Part shown: piece after piece, positions 1-19,756 of the stretch
Layout of the letters: every line of letters starts with the position of its first letter
Position numbering within the stretch: position 1 is the stretch's first letter
Assembly: GCA_014529385.2 (NCBI GenBank)
Contig: CM043942.1
Coordinates: 8,310,001-8,372,000 of the forward strand
From: Adiantum capillus-veneris
Lineage: Eukaryota > Streptophyta > Polypodiopsida > Polypodiales > Pteridaceae
DNA length: 62,000 nt
Direction of reading: 5' to 3'
Translations under genes and position numbers: made by a program
Notes under the pieces: model-generated
Told to the model about the DNA's origin: nothing
The model's database searches: none
The model's input: the letters and a program-made list of their open reading frames with translations, nothing else

Positions 1-863
1 GAAAACAATCACAAAAATTGCAAAAACAAGAACAAGCACACAAGTGCAGTTCAATTGAATACAACAACATAAGAAATAGATAAGAGAGAAAATTCCTAGA
101 ACTTAAAGACTAGAATAAGAACGTCCCAACCTAGAAGAAGGAATGTATAACCAGTTTGAACACAATGTTGAATGCTTAACAGATGCAGCCTTAAATTCGC
201 CTGCTTAGAAGAATAAGATCACCAGATTCCCACCTTGATCAGGCATAGCTTGCACAATAGCTGCGATATTCCCTACTCATGCCATCAGTGTCATTTGGTA
301 GATGCAAGTTTCTAAAGAGTACATGACGAGAACTTGCTCAATAAATAAGGCAAACTGAGTCAAGTCTAGTCAACTACATCTTTAAAATCGGTAGCATATG
401 GTCAGCAAGGAATTTTTCGTATTACTCAGATACTTCTCTATTGCATTGGTAGCCTTTGCTCACAACAACTTCACTTTAACTCAAACAAAGATGGCTCTCA
501 TAGCCCAAAAAGCTCCCAATTACACGAGAATAGCATATCATGATCTACTTGCAGGAATCACCTATTATTGTTTGATACAGCACCTATTATTCAAACTTTC
601 AAGCAGTCAATTGCCTAGATTGAACGCCATCATAATGTGTGAAGGAGTGCTCCCTTGTTGATTGCATCCATTTAGAAGGGCCCATTTTGTTTAAAAATAT
701 TGTTCTTTTAAATGTAAAAATCGCAATAACTTGCTTTGTTGTGTGGCTCAGATCAAGTATAAAGCCACATGCTTCAGCTTAAAATGATACTTTAGGCTAA
801 TTAGCAAACAAAGAAGACAGAAAATTGAGTCAAATCGGCCCAAGAAAACACAAGAGCGCATAC
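1..863. other. Non-coding flank, probably intron of the minus-strand gene at 864-1325
   Basis: A-T-rich sequence with no reading frame that looks like protein. The minus-strand gene to the right ends its third exon at 864 with a consensus donor, so at least its proximal part should be intron. I looked for a continuation exon on the minus strand. The best acceptor-like site is near 325, and in the required phase it gives only a few codons before a stop, so I do not annotate an exon here. Confidence 0.4.
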
Positions 864-1143
864 CGGTGTTGTCGCTGCTCCTGGTGGAGGTCCATTCAGC
901 TGCTGAGTACCAGGTAAAGGATACTGTTGACCCTTCTTAATTGCATGTGTTCCGCCATCTTCTATCCATAAAAGCTCATCCAGACCCTTGCATCGAGTTC
1001 AGGCCTGAGAATTGAGAAACCATCAATGCAATAGACAAAACAAAACGAGCATTCACTCACCTCTTTAGTTCTCCAGTGGTTTGAGCCCAGATAAAACTCG
1101 CGCCATAACCTTTCTATCCGCATTTGCTGACCTACAATACAAG

Positions 1144-1192
<49 letters not shown>

Positions 1193-1325
1193 CACCTGAA
1201 TAAGAGTTGTCGGTGGAGAAGGCGCGCTCGCCACGGCCCAGAACGAAGAGTTGGCATAGCGGATGTTGGGAACGGGAGAGAACACTGCTACTTCGCACCG
1301 CCTCAGAGCATAGCCTAGCAGCCAT
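864..1325 (-). CDS. Spliced gene, mitochondrial presequence plus OSB/PDF-motif-like segment (5' part, three exons)
   Basis: Exons on the minus strand are 1325-1196, 1131-1061 and 986-864. They are separated by introns of 64 and 74 nt with GT...AG ends and matching phases (1, then 0). The ATG at 1325 opens a 43-residue leader rich in Arg, Ser and Leu with no acidic cluster. It ends in a GERAFSTDN stretch typical of plant mitochondrial presequences. Exon 2 encodes ERLWREFYLGSNHW, and exon 3 encodes LDELLWIEDGG followed by a Gly/Pro-rich tail (NGPPPGAATTP). The spacing of Trp and acidic residues resembles the PDF motif of organellar single-stranded-DNA-binding OSB proteins. No OB fold is visible between leader and motif. 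An earlier acceptor (exon from 1004) has the better pyrimidine tract but brings in an in-frame TGA. The gene continues left of 864 and its end was not found. It could be a decayed or fragmentary copy. The exon structure is seen; the family is inferred. Confidence 0.6.
1149..1189. repeat. (CT/GA)n microsatellite filling intron 1 of the mitochondrial gene
   Basis: About twenty CT units. On the gene's strand this is a GA run starting eight bases after the 5' splice site, and it makes up roughly two thirds of a 64-nt intron. The length of the intron therefore depends directly on repeat number. Confidence 0.9.
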
Positions 1326-1726
1326 TGTATGCCAAAACAGAACCCTCAACCCAGCTAGCCTAAAATGTGCCGGTGAGCTTATCAAAGGCTTTTCTCTTCT
1401 TCGGTTTTATTTAGTGGAATCTCCCCTAGGAACTCTAAGGCCCCTATCACACTGGGGCGCCCGCCCCACCTTTTTTTTGAAGTTGGTCTTTACTTGGTGA
1501 GCCAAAGGCTCTTTTTCTAGTATCTGAACGAAGAAGCCACCACGTGGCATTAGATTTATTTTTTTTTTAAACATGAAAGCTCTAAATAAAAGAAAACGCC
1601 GTGTAAAAAGCTACGAAGCGATTAAAATAAAAAAAAGCACTCTGCGCTACTCAATTTCCCTCAGAAGCAGTTCGCAAAGAAGCAGCTCAGAGCTTTGACT
1701 GCAGGTTTGTCTCTGCACACTCTTTG

Positions 1727-1759
<33 letters not shown>

Positions 1760-1788
1760 TAGCATATTGGAATCGGCCAAGACCCAGT
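1326..1788. other. Upstream region of the minus-strand gene, with (GA)n at 1729-1757
   Basis: This is the presumed promoter and 5' UTR of the minus-strand gene. It contains T- and A-rich runs and a 29-bp GA microsatellite at 1729-1757. No clear TATA box was identified. The GA run could equally lie in the leader of a divergent transcript to the right, but no convincing gene follows. Confidence 0.4.
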
Positions 1789-4700
1789 ATGTCCAGCTTC
1801 AACTACCATACTCTGCTCGTTTCTGAAGGCGCAACTAGTTATGATCAGCATTATATATGTCGCTTCAAGTATAGCTCATGTAGATTCATCCTCCAATGTA
1901 GATATATTGCAGCAAGTCCCCATGAGCCATGCCTAATTCTCAAGATTCACACCAATTCTTTTCCGCGTTGTTTATTCGTGCAGAAGCAAGCCGGGAAGAA
2001 CCAAAAAAGAGTAATGCAGAGCTTTCAAATCCTAGTTATATTTCGTGAACCATCAAGCTAGAGGGTACTTTGGATGCTTGCCGCCGTGATGAGCACTCTC
2101 AAAGATCAGATATTTCGTGTGATCAACCCATGGTAGAGGTTTGTTCTAGTGCTATTGAAACAAAAGATGTCGGATTTCAATTGATGATTAGTTGGCCTAA
2201 TCTAGAGTCGAATCGCCAAAACTCATTGCCTTCGCAGGCCCGTTCAACACATTTTTCTACTGATGCTATCAGGCTGTTGACGATGCAGACGGCAGAGGAA
2301 AGAGTAAACGTCGAAGTGGACATGAGGGCATAAAAGCTTAGCAAGATCGATCACACACAAATCTTATGATTGTTATCCTCAAGCTTATGATGGTTAGCTG
2401 CTTAGGCTTTTTGCAGAGAGTGTGAGGGGATTAGTAGCAGACACCTCAATGTCGAGAGAAAGGCATGGGGGAATATCGTCACTAGTGCAAGTCATGATTT
2501 GATGAGCCGTTGGCTTCTGTCGCACTACTCATCTAGCTCTATCGATAGCCAATCCAAAAATTTGATGAGACAATCATTTCGAAACGATCTGCAAAAAAAA
2601 CAGAAACATCTCTCATGATCAATTCAACGTAGAATATGGTGTCGTTGAGGGTTGGTTAATGTGTAGCTCCAAGGAGATGCATCAGCATTGCAACAAAAGT
2701 CAAGTAGTCAATCATGCAGCACCCACGCTGCCAACTAGGATCAAAAGAATAGTCAAAGAGCAGAAGTGGGAGCTAATTCTTTTTCCACACAAAGATTTGA
2801 TGTTGGAGAAGCCGAAGAACACTGACTGCGGAGTACTGGAATTTTTTAAGACATGCCTACCATTATGTCAATACATATTAGCCTTAGCAGCACTTCAGTG
2901 CTGGCCATTCAACAATTGGGTAGGATAGCAGAAACTTTACAGTATAGTTTCTACCTACTACCTTCCCCGTGCTGATGGTGAAAAAAAAAGGCATCAATAG
3001 ATATTTTACAGTTGTTGCTATTGAGCTTGAGTATACCATCTCTATGGCCACCAAAACACACTCATTACACCCTCACGAAAATTGCTACTAGATTGAGACC
3101 TTGATTAAAACCCCTTGGAAATAACATACGTCAAACTGACCGACAAATTCGACGTAGTGTTGCCTTAAACCGCAGGTTGATGTGTTGAGAAGTATAACGT
3201 GGGGCATTTACAAGCCCTAGTTGGTCATAGCTTGCCACAACGCCTAGTAGGCAGCTAAATGCAAGGTAGTATGGGCTTCATAACTGCTAAAAATGAGAAC
3301 GTCCCTGCCACGTACACCTTTTGGCTCTATTTTGAAGGTGAATGATATCGAGTCGAATGCCACCCGTAATAAGCGTCACGTAATAGTAGTTTGCCAGATG
3401 CGGATTACTGATGAACAGACTAAATATAGTGCCTTCCGCTATGGGGATGCCGACCTCAAGATGCTTATTATCATGTGTAGTTAGGAAGCCGAGTTAATCA
3501 ACAAGGAGACAAGAAGACATAATTGATGACCGAAGCATCTTACAACACACACACACACACACACATACAAAGAGATACACACACACACACACACACAAAG
3601 AGATACACACACACACACACAAAAGAGAGAGAGAGAGAGAGAAGGTAATATTGATCAGAGGCCATAGAACATGAAGTTACATCTACGTGTTTTGTGTATG
3701 GCAGGGAGGACATATATTCACAACACTGCACGTTCCAATTGTACAAGCGTGACTCCAACTCAACAACATTGCAAGGTCCGTTATCTGCATCCAATTTCCC
3801 ATGCGCATGCGTTTGCTTGGCGCAACACATAACCGCTACGGGGCAGGGCACGGCTTCCGTTTCTTATAATTTTTTGGAGAGACCACAGTGCCAGCTCTCC
3901 ACCATACTTTTGTATGGCACCTCTGTATGACGTGCACTGTATACTTTGTACTTTCAGTCTGTGGTTTCATTGCAAGATGATATGTTTAACTATTCAGATT
4001 GGTTTTTTGAAGCTTAACTCAAATATTGGCCTATTGGTTGGACAATCAAAAAGCGTCAGTACAACATTGCAGGTCAATAAGCACTTCATCTATTGTTGCA
4101 TTTCATCCATCTTTGTCTCTTTGCTTGTTATAGAATTTTGGTATTACTTCCTTTGCTTCGATTTATTTGGATCTCGTTTTTAGAACTATACACTTGATGT
4201 CGATCAACATCTGCACATGTTAGTTACACACGCAACTCTTTGCATACGATTGCTAGCCAATGCGTGTGATGTACTACAATAGTGAATACACAAGTAGTGA
4301 ATGCATGTGGTGTATCTCAATTATGAATTCACCATGTGCACCTTTACTTTAGCTCTAAATAAGTGGATACCATACTAGGTGTCTAAATTATTGATACCAT
4401 ACTATATATGACCTCGTTTCTCCCTTACTAGGTATCAGTATGAAGTTCTCAAGACCTAGAAGATTATAGTCCAAGCGTCATAAGCTAGGGAGTAAACTGC
4501 AACTAGCTTGAAACTAACTTATCGTCCATATGCTAGATCATGGTTTGATTTGAAACTTTATACAATGTCACATCATGCATTGTATAAAGATTGGAGCATG
4601 ATGTGACATCTTTTCTCACAATCTAAAAATATGTCCCTCATGCACGACGGCATACCTCACATATATAGCAATGAACAAGGTTGACAGAAAAATAAAATAG

Positions 4701-5529
4701 ACACTCCTGCTGCTCTCACTTTTGTATTATTGTTGGACTGTATGACTGTTCTCATTCATTGTACCGAGAATAACTACAAAAAAGAATAAAAAAGACAAAT
4801 AACTGCAAAAGAAGAAAGAGACAACACACTCAACATCCACCTTCAAAATGCGAGCCAACATTCTGTGCTACCAACCACTCGATGATTTGTTTTTTTTGAA
4901 ATACTTTGGTTTGCAAGAATTTACATGTACCACGTATACTAGAAAAAACATTCATTAGTAGACATAGTAGTACAACCTCGCTTGGATATAATCTCAACTG
5001 TAACCATCCTTATAATCTCTAAAAGTTGATGCACTTAACTTTGTCTCGTTTCATAAACGTTGTAGCATTTTTCAAATTTATATCCCTTTCACTCAGTGCC
5101 ACACTTGCCAAATTGGTCATTCTCTTGTTCCCTTCAGTGCTAGATGCTAAATGTCAATTTACATGCGTCCTGTTATATTCTATAGATGTTATATAGTAAG
5201 GCCCACCAAGCAAGACTATTTGGCGTTGCTGTCACATTCCGGCTTTTAAAAAAAGTTGCGCTGATTTCACAACGAATTAGAGCAACACAAGTGGTTTGCC
5301 GCCCGCCTTTCACACTAGCAGCCAGGGTTCAAAGCCAACGTTGATTCTTCGTGCGTACTTTTCCCAGATGGCTGTTGCTAGATGAACTTGGTTGACGGTG
5401 CGAGGTCGTCCCTCTAACAAGCTCAGGAGGCCAACTTTTCCTTTTTCGTATGTGAATGGTTGGTCGCCACGTCAGTGTGGCCAACCTTTGCCTGCCCCAG
5501 TGTGACACCCCCCTAAAGCACTTTAAAAC
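1789..5529. other. No recognisable gene; unassigned open stretches
   Basis: Several open stretches occur on the plus strand. The most protein-like is 2043-2333, with a balanced composition rich in Ser, Asp, Glu and Arg. It ends at a TAA, and the shifted frame beside it carries a GRGKSKRRSG basic patch, as if a frameshifted exon or pseudogene. A second stretch, 2659-2928, encodes a Cys/Leu-rich 89-residue peptide. I recognise neither, and I see no splice structure joining them. The rest (3650-5530) is A-T-rich and non-coding. Confidence 0.3.
3544..3642. repeat. Compound (CA)n-(GA)n microsatellite
   Basis: Three CA runs separated by AAAGAGATACA-type spacers, followed by a GA run. The repeated spacer suggests duplication of a CA-plus-spacer unit of about 35 bp. 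Confidence 0.9.
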
Positions 5530-5889
5530 TCAAATCCGGTGCTCCAATGTGAGTGTGTGAACGCCTCTGATCCACCTCAAGGCCCGCTTTGAAGCTATTT
5601 CGAAAGGTGTTTTTCCCAGAAAAAAAGAAGAAAAAAAAGAGGAACACCTTGGTTCCTCCTGCATCTCAAGTTGTCTTCGCATGATCCCTTCCAAATGTCT
5701 CTCATGCTCCTGCTCTAATCGCGCAACAATTGCACCTCGGGCTTCCCTTGCCCGCCGCCTAGACTTACCTTTCAACAAGCGGGGTCCTACGAGATTCCTA
5801 TTAATTGGAATTTTGTAAAATCGTTGGGCCATACTTGAGGATAAAATTTTCCTTCGAGTGGTCTCCTCTTTGAAGACACCACTTGGCAT
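5530..5889 (-). CDS. Hypothetical basic, charged-helix protein (119 aa), weak
   Basis: An open frame of 119 codons with an ATG at 5889. Residues about 40-82 form a highly charged stretch (KSRRRAREARGAIVARL, then EQEHERHLEGIMRRQLEMQEE) that would make a basic amphipathic helix or short coiled coil. A poly-Lys/Glu DNA run (AAAAAAAGAAG) then reads as Ser/Phe repeats, which is unlike real protein, so coding probably stops or is frameshifted there. No family is recognised. It may be an exon or a decayed accessory gene of a DNA transposon. No splice sites or neighbours support it. Confidence 0.25.
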   Translation of the reverse strand: MPSGVFKEETTRRKILSSSMAQRFYKIPINRNLVGPRLLKGKSRRRAREARGAIVARLEQEHERHLEGIMRRQLEMQEEPRCSSFFSSFFLGKTPFEIASKRALRWIRGVHTLTLEHRI

Positions 5890-7734
<1,845 letters not shown>

Positions 7735-7874
7735 AATAAGGTAGTTGTCAGATTGCACAGTCTTGTAATAGCACACCACCACCTTTATGTAGAACATAAT
7801 TCTCAATAAGGTAGTCGTCACATTGCACAGTCTTGTAATAGCACACTACCGCCTTTATGTAGAACATAATTGGT
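7735..7874. repeat. 70-bp tandem duplication (two copies)
   Basis: 7735-7804 and 7805-7874 are consecutive copies beginning AATAAGGTAGT and ending in GTAGAACATAATT plus a short variable end, with a handful of substitutions. It reads as an unselected local duplication with no coding role. Confidence 0.85.
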
Positions 7875-8167
7875 GGTTCCATGGATTTTTTTTGAAAAGG
7901 AGTGGAGTGATGGGGAGATGAAGAGTCGTGTTCATGAGCGAAGTGGCTTTTCATCAAAATGGTAGTGGGGGCTATTCTCCCATGCATCTGTCTCAGTTAA
8001 TGGTGAGGTAAGCTTGCATGCATCTTGACACCACGTGAGATGAAAAAAGGAACAAAAGTATCACTCATATCCAAATATTAGGATAATTCATTTCAGTGTT
8101 TTTCCATTTTTCTCAGGTCCTTGGACCATATGCCATGTGTGAGAGGTATTTCTCATATGCTCGTGTA

Positions 8168-8170
<3 letters not shown>
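7875..8170. other. Non-coding spacer
   Basis: Nothing recognised between the 70-bp duplication and the following GT microsatellite. Confidence 0.4.

Positions 8171-8242
<72 letters not shown>
8171..8242. repeat. (GT)n microsatellite, about 36 units
   Basis: Uninterrupted TG dinucleotides preceded by GTATGTATG. Such a run can adopt Z-DNA and is expected to be length-polymorphic. Confidence 0.95.
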
Positions 8243-8247
<5 letters not shown>

Positions 8248-9018
8248 TACTTATCCACAAAAGAACACTTTTACATGTTCAAAAGACATATAACTCTTAA
8301 CCGCGAGACAATGAGTGCAAAACTTCTTTTGCATTTCAAAAGTTTGTACTTCAAAGTAAGAATGGCAAGTGCATTTTAATTTTCCTATATATTAAGAACT
8401 TGAACTTACAAAAGTAAATGTCGTTGGCCTTCATCTTCCACGTCAAACAATAGTTACCCTAAGCACATGTAAGAAAGGGAAGAACTCTCACCACATCCAT
8501 GTAAACAAGACAATAGACTTGAATACCTATAACATGTGTCACCAAGTCTATCAGTTGTTATCCATGTCAAACTTTAAAACACCTAAATTGTCTACTATCA
8601 TAAGTAGTATATGATTACATTGTCGCATTCTTAGAAGAGAAGAGCCAACACCAAATCTTCAAGCTATCATCAACTCTCTAGAGGAAGAGGAGGAGAAGCA
8701 CAATACCCATTTGAGGTTTCAACCTTTTTTTAAGCATTCTTTGCATTTCATCTTTTTTGGTCATATAGATCCACAAAAATGTATTGCAACATTAAGAAAG
8801 CTAGACATGTCCACTTGCTAAACCCCCAAACACTCATATTCTTGTCCAAGAAAAACATGGTTCTTTTGTCCAAAAGCTTTGAGGTTACAATGCTTCAAGT
8901 CAAATGATACACATGTATGTATGACATTATGCTTGTATGTGATTTTGTGTGTGCTTTCCATTACTGCAAGGGTGTTACACAAATGTTAAATATATGTATG
9001 ATAGCATGTGTGTGTATG

Positions 9019-9020
<2 letters not shown>
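8243..9020. other. Non-coding spacer between two GT microsatellites
   Basis: A-T-rich sequence without protein-like frames; nothing recognised. Confidence 0.4.

Positions 9021-9089
<69 letters not shown>
9021..9089. repeat. (GT)n microsatellite, about 34 units
   Basis: Pure TG run, flanked on the left by a degenerate GTGTGTATGCATG copy of the same motif. Confidence 0.95.
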
Positions 9090-11922
9090 AGTCTTACAAG
9101 ATGGTAAGCGAGTTTTCTCGAGCGATGAAAAAAATGAGCGAGTCTCTCAATAAAATTATTTGTGAGACATTTTCAAAAGTGATAAGGGAAAAGAGAAATA
9201 ATAAGTGTGATAACATTATGATAAGTGGTCGTAGAGTATGATAAAGACATAAGTCAAGAGACAATACAAACAACCAACACAAACCAAAAGCAACTCACAC
9301 AAATTAGTGTATATTAAGTGACATGAGAACGCCTTTCAAAAAATACAATACACGAGAGCTATAGAGCAAGAGAGATTGCAAAATAGACTATAACCCTAAA
9401 GCTTAGATGAGTAAGAAAAATAGCATCTCATAACACCTTGTTCATACCATTCATCATGTGTGCAATTGAACTAGTTGCAGCACTCTATGGCAATGTAACA
9501 TCCTTACCGATCCCAATGGAGTACGCATAGTAGTTAAATTTATACTCTTCACAACCAATTGAAACTGATCATAACCCAAACATAAGGCTCCCATGGAATA
9601 GATGGGTCTACCTGAAAATGCCTTTGAAAATTCATCAGCCATAGCGGCCAAAAATCAACAAAGGCCTTAGTAGCCAAAGACACCAACACAACCATGACCA
9701 CCTCCATCGGAATGTTACATACACCCATAGCCAACCCTTTACTTGCAAGTGCACACATGTAGAATATGTTTGTCAAAGATGTTACAAAGTAGGGACAAGG
9801 GATTGAAATCTCAAGCCTGGAGGAGAAAAAGGGCTAAAGAGGTTAGTGAAGTTTCATATTACATCAGGTGAGAGTCTATGAAGCATTTGAGCATTGCATA
9901 AGTAGGAAACTAGAACCATTTTGTTTGAAACGAGTGGGTCATAGGGTAGAAATGATAGAGCTTGCAATGTGTTTTCTTTGCACCTCTCCACATCACCAAT
10001 AAAGTAGTGAGTGTAGTTAGCTACTTGTGCCCTAGGTTAGGGTTATCTTCGTAGTTAGTGTGATGCTATATTATTATAGCTACACCACATGCATGTTGTG
10101 AAAGATATCATCATCTTCTAAAATACCCTCAAGTAGCATTCACTAAAAATAGCAAAGAAATCATTGTCCATGTCTTCATAGGCCACTCACCATATAGCTC
10201 ATTTTAGGGATCTTGCGAGTCAATGTTTTCTTTAAATGTGAGTAGAAGTAGATTGTTATAATTACTCTGCAATGTCGTAAGAGGTCAAAACATTTTGAGA
10301 AAAAATTATTCTTTATCAAATTTCTCATCTAATATCATTCAAAGGGAAGGTTGGCCTTCTTTCTTCTTGATTTTTCAACAAAGAGCTTATTGACACTCCT
10401 TTGCTGGCTATATCCCACATCCCTGCACTCCAAGAACTACTAGTGTTCACTTGTCATCCATTGCCTATATTTTTAACAAGTATGCCCAAAGTCATTTACT
10501 TTAGAGAGCACATATAGCTCTTGATGAGAGCTTTCTACTTGTGATGTCATCTCTTTGATTGCACTGACTAGAGGACATGCCATATTGTGTAAGGCCAAAC
10601 ACCACTAGGTAGTTTACAACAATAGTGCAAAGAAGGAATCAGTAGATGCACTCGTGTTGGGACCATAATTAGTGCCCACTTGCAGTTGTGTTACGTGCAA
10701 ATGTAGAAGCGATTTGTTGTTGTAGAAAACGTGTGATCTCATGTATCTCTGTGACCTGTCTCTCAATTAGGTTGGATCCTGGTAAGGGAGGCGCAGTGGA
10801 GGAATATAAATGTGAGTAATCAACATCTACCATATAGCAGCTAGTGCTCGTCTGCTTCTTGAGTGTAAGCGATTGTAGAGTGGTCCCGGCAATTGCTCAT
10901 GCAAATGAAGCTCAAAGCTCGCCAAGAGCCAACTCCGATGCGGAGGTTTATAGCGATGACAGTCGTGTCTACTACTGCAGTACAACGCCACCAAAATATC
11001 ACCTTTTGTAATGTTTGACCGGAGATGAGCTTCACTATTTAGCTGTGACCTTGACTTGGCCTTCATCGAGGACATGAGTTTTATAAATCCATAGACGAGC
11101 TTTAGTATTAGGAGGACGTATGGCTCATACATCTCAGAGCTCGGAGGTGTTGCACAATAATGCAAAAATGGGATACCTCACCATAGTAGAGGATCCATAG
11201 GAGGCTTGATAGTCTCGTTCCATGGCAGCAAGAATGACCAACGATGAGTCTCTTTGTGATAGCAAGGGAACATTATTTGCACAAGGCATGGTGGAGGGAT
11301 CGCTCCTTGTAGGTGTGCCAGGATCATTGTAGGTTATTGTTGTGATGATATCATATTAGGCAAAAGAAGAACATTGATGAAAGAAGAGCGAGATAGTGAG
11401 AGAGCAGACAAGTAGAGGCCTAGACAGGAAGGCCTTGTCTACAATTGATTTTATAGGTATAGCTCCGTGTGTGTGTGTGTGTGTGTGTGGATACGCCTGC
11501 ATGCACGACAAGTACATAAAAGTTATAGTTTGAAAGCCCATTAAGAGTTAACAAAAGGTGGTTGCTCATCCAAGCTTGCTTGATGTCGATTGTTATCGTC
11601 AAGCCACAAGAAAAATAACTTGGCCTACATGCCCTAGTAAAAGGAACATGTCCATTAGCCTCATAAAAAGGTCCATCATGTCAACCCATAAAGTCTTTGC
11701 ACATCTACAAGGTTCTAACATGCAATAAATTTTGCTAGTCGGTATGCACATTTTTTGCCCATTTAATACAAGGCAAGAATTTCAAGAGCAACCAAGCTTT
11801 GGTTGATGAGGAAAGGAATTTAGATGTGAGAGCACAAGACCTTAGCTAGCAATGGTGGCACTATTCCATTGGGCCAAAGACTAAAGGTCCGGACACACCT
11901 AAACATGTGAGGTCCTCTCACT
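9090..11922. other. Non-coding, with a short (GT)n tract at 11467-11489
   Basis: Minus-strand open stretches at 9454-9776 and 10827-11165 (up to 112 codons) are unlike any family I know and overlap each other in different frames. I treat them as chance or long-decayed sequence. Confidence 0.35.
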
Positions 11923-12399
11923 TTGTCAGGAGATGATCTAAAGCTTGAGTGCAAAGAACATAATATGGGAGGGTATGTTTATGCTATTGATCATGAGTTT
12001 TCTCATTTCTACAAGGTTGTTATATTTACTTCTCCATTGCAACGGACGTCGGTTCTAAGATTTCATCAATATTTATCAAAGAGGACCTTTGAGACAACAT
12101 TTATCATTGGGCAAAATGTTGCTGATATCATTGGATGCCTGCCATTGCATACAACATTACCATCGGGCTTAGTCAATCTCGAGAAGTATTGCAAGAGCGT
12201 GAGCTTCCATTATACTATGATGGATACATTGCTTTTGAGATGCCACCACAATGTGATAACTCAAGCATGTACAATATGGAACAAAAATTTGTTGATGAGG
12301 ATTCTTGGAGGTTTTGCATTAGGTTGCACTCACAAAGGTGGAGTTGTTTCAAGCCTTGGTAGGTACCTGTGGCCTCATAGACTACCCGAAGTTTGTTAG
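11923..12399 (+). other. Unidentified 158-codon open stretch, possibly frameshifted relic
   Basis: This is the longest open frame in the left third. It contains charged and aromatic residues (SGDDLKLECKEHNMGGYVY near the start). From about 12135 the neighbouring frame looks more protein-like (ELPLYYDGYIAFEMPP, then DEDSWRFCIRLHSQRWSC). A frame switch near 12130-12180 would be typical of a pseudogene. No domain is recognised; a transposon-derived protein is possible but not shown. Confidence 0.25.
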
Positions 12400-18659
<6,260 letters not shown>

Positions 18660-18910
18660 TGGTGAGTGTTCGCAGGTTGAAAAAAATTTCGTTCTCATAT
18701 TTTCTATTCGGGCTCATTTCGGCCTCTGTTTCCACTACAGCAGTACAGGGTAGGCTATTTCGTCATTTTGTGCAAAAATTCTATCAGAGTGTTGTTTTTT
18801 GCATAACAGGTCCCTTATGGTCTTCTACAGTTTGTGCTATATAGCACGTGTTGTTCTCGCTTTCCTTCTCCTCTTTTTGGGCAGTTTTCACATCAGGTGC
18901 AACATTTACC

Positions 18911-19590
18911 ATGGCTGACAACAACACAGATGTGTTCAAGATGTTTGCTGCTAAGGACAGATTGTATGGGACAATTACCCTATGTGGGCTTATATGATGC
19001 AACATGTTCTTGTGTCGAAGGGAGTTTGGAACATTGTGCATGGCATTGATGTACGTCCTAAACCTGAGGATATAGGCGATGTTGAGGATGTTGTAGGTCT
19101 TGCTGCAAGGATTGTTGATGTTAGAGTTGTTTTGCCTACAACTGAGCAAGCTTGTTGGGATGTAAAAGATGCGTAGGCTCATGCATTGATTGTGTTGTAT
19201 GTGAAGCACACCATTACTCCTCACATTTGTTCAGCAAAACAATCTTGGGATATTCTGCAAAACAGTCTTGGGATATTCTGGCTGGTCTTTATGCAAGTCG
19301 AAATGAGGCGAAAATTGCATTGTTGCGTAAAGAGTTGGAGTCAAAGATTATGCATGAGGAAGATGATATGAACACTTTCCTTCCTGGTGTCAAGGATATC
19401 AATGAGAAACTTATTTCTGCATGTGAAATCATTTCAGGCAGTTCCCTTATGCAGACTGTTCTTGACGCCTTGCCAGAATTTTGTTAGTACTTGGAGACTT
19501 ATGACCCAAGGAAATCCTGAAGTTGTCAAGTTTGATGCATTGCGTGTGCACTTTGCTGTTGCAAGAGTCACTTTCCAGAAAAAATAGCAC
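18911..19590 (+). pseudogene. copia A gag, N-terminal part (frameshifted)
   Basis: The ATG at 18911 begins MADNNTDVFKMF, the same start as the minus copy at 45160. A one-base loss about 55 nt in, relative to the minus copy, shifts the frame. The gag then continues in the other frames as VWNIVHGIDVRP, QSWDILAGLYASRNE and LRKELESKIM...DINEKLISA, matching the UBN2-type gag of copia elements. Interrupted by stops, so non-functional. Confidence 0.8.
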
Positions 19591-19756
19591 TAGACAATGT
19601 GCAGTTGAACAGGCTTTTATTGCCGCTCAATGAAAAGCTGGTAACAGCAATGAACCCACTTCTCGTTGTTCTTCTACGAGTGGAAAATCTCTTGTTTCTA
19701 AGGCTTCTGCTGGCAGAAATTCGTCTGGGAATTCTGGTGATAAGGACAAAAAGAAG

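Noticed and set aside
398-661. 87-codon plus-strand frame as a gene
   Set aside because: No domain, poor coding composition, and it lies opposite the presumed intron of the minus-strand gene.
5318-5345. GGTTCAAAGCC, resembling a tRNA B box
   Set aside because: No T-arm pairing, no A box and no cloverleaf around it.
1447-5505. TCACACTGGGGC (1447-1458) and its exact complement (5494-5505), like terminal inverted repeats of a 4-kb DNA transposon, with CCCCTA-like flanks
   Set aside because: A 12-bp inverted match is expected many times by chance in 62 kb, the match does not extend, no clean target duplication is present, and no transposase is encoded between.
9454-11165. Minus-strand open stretches up to 112 codons
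   Set aside because: Overlapping frames, no motif, no splice structure and no neighbour context; likely chance.
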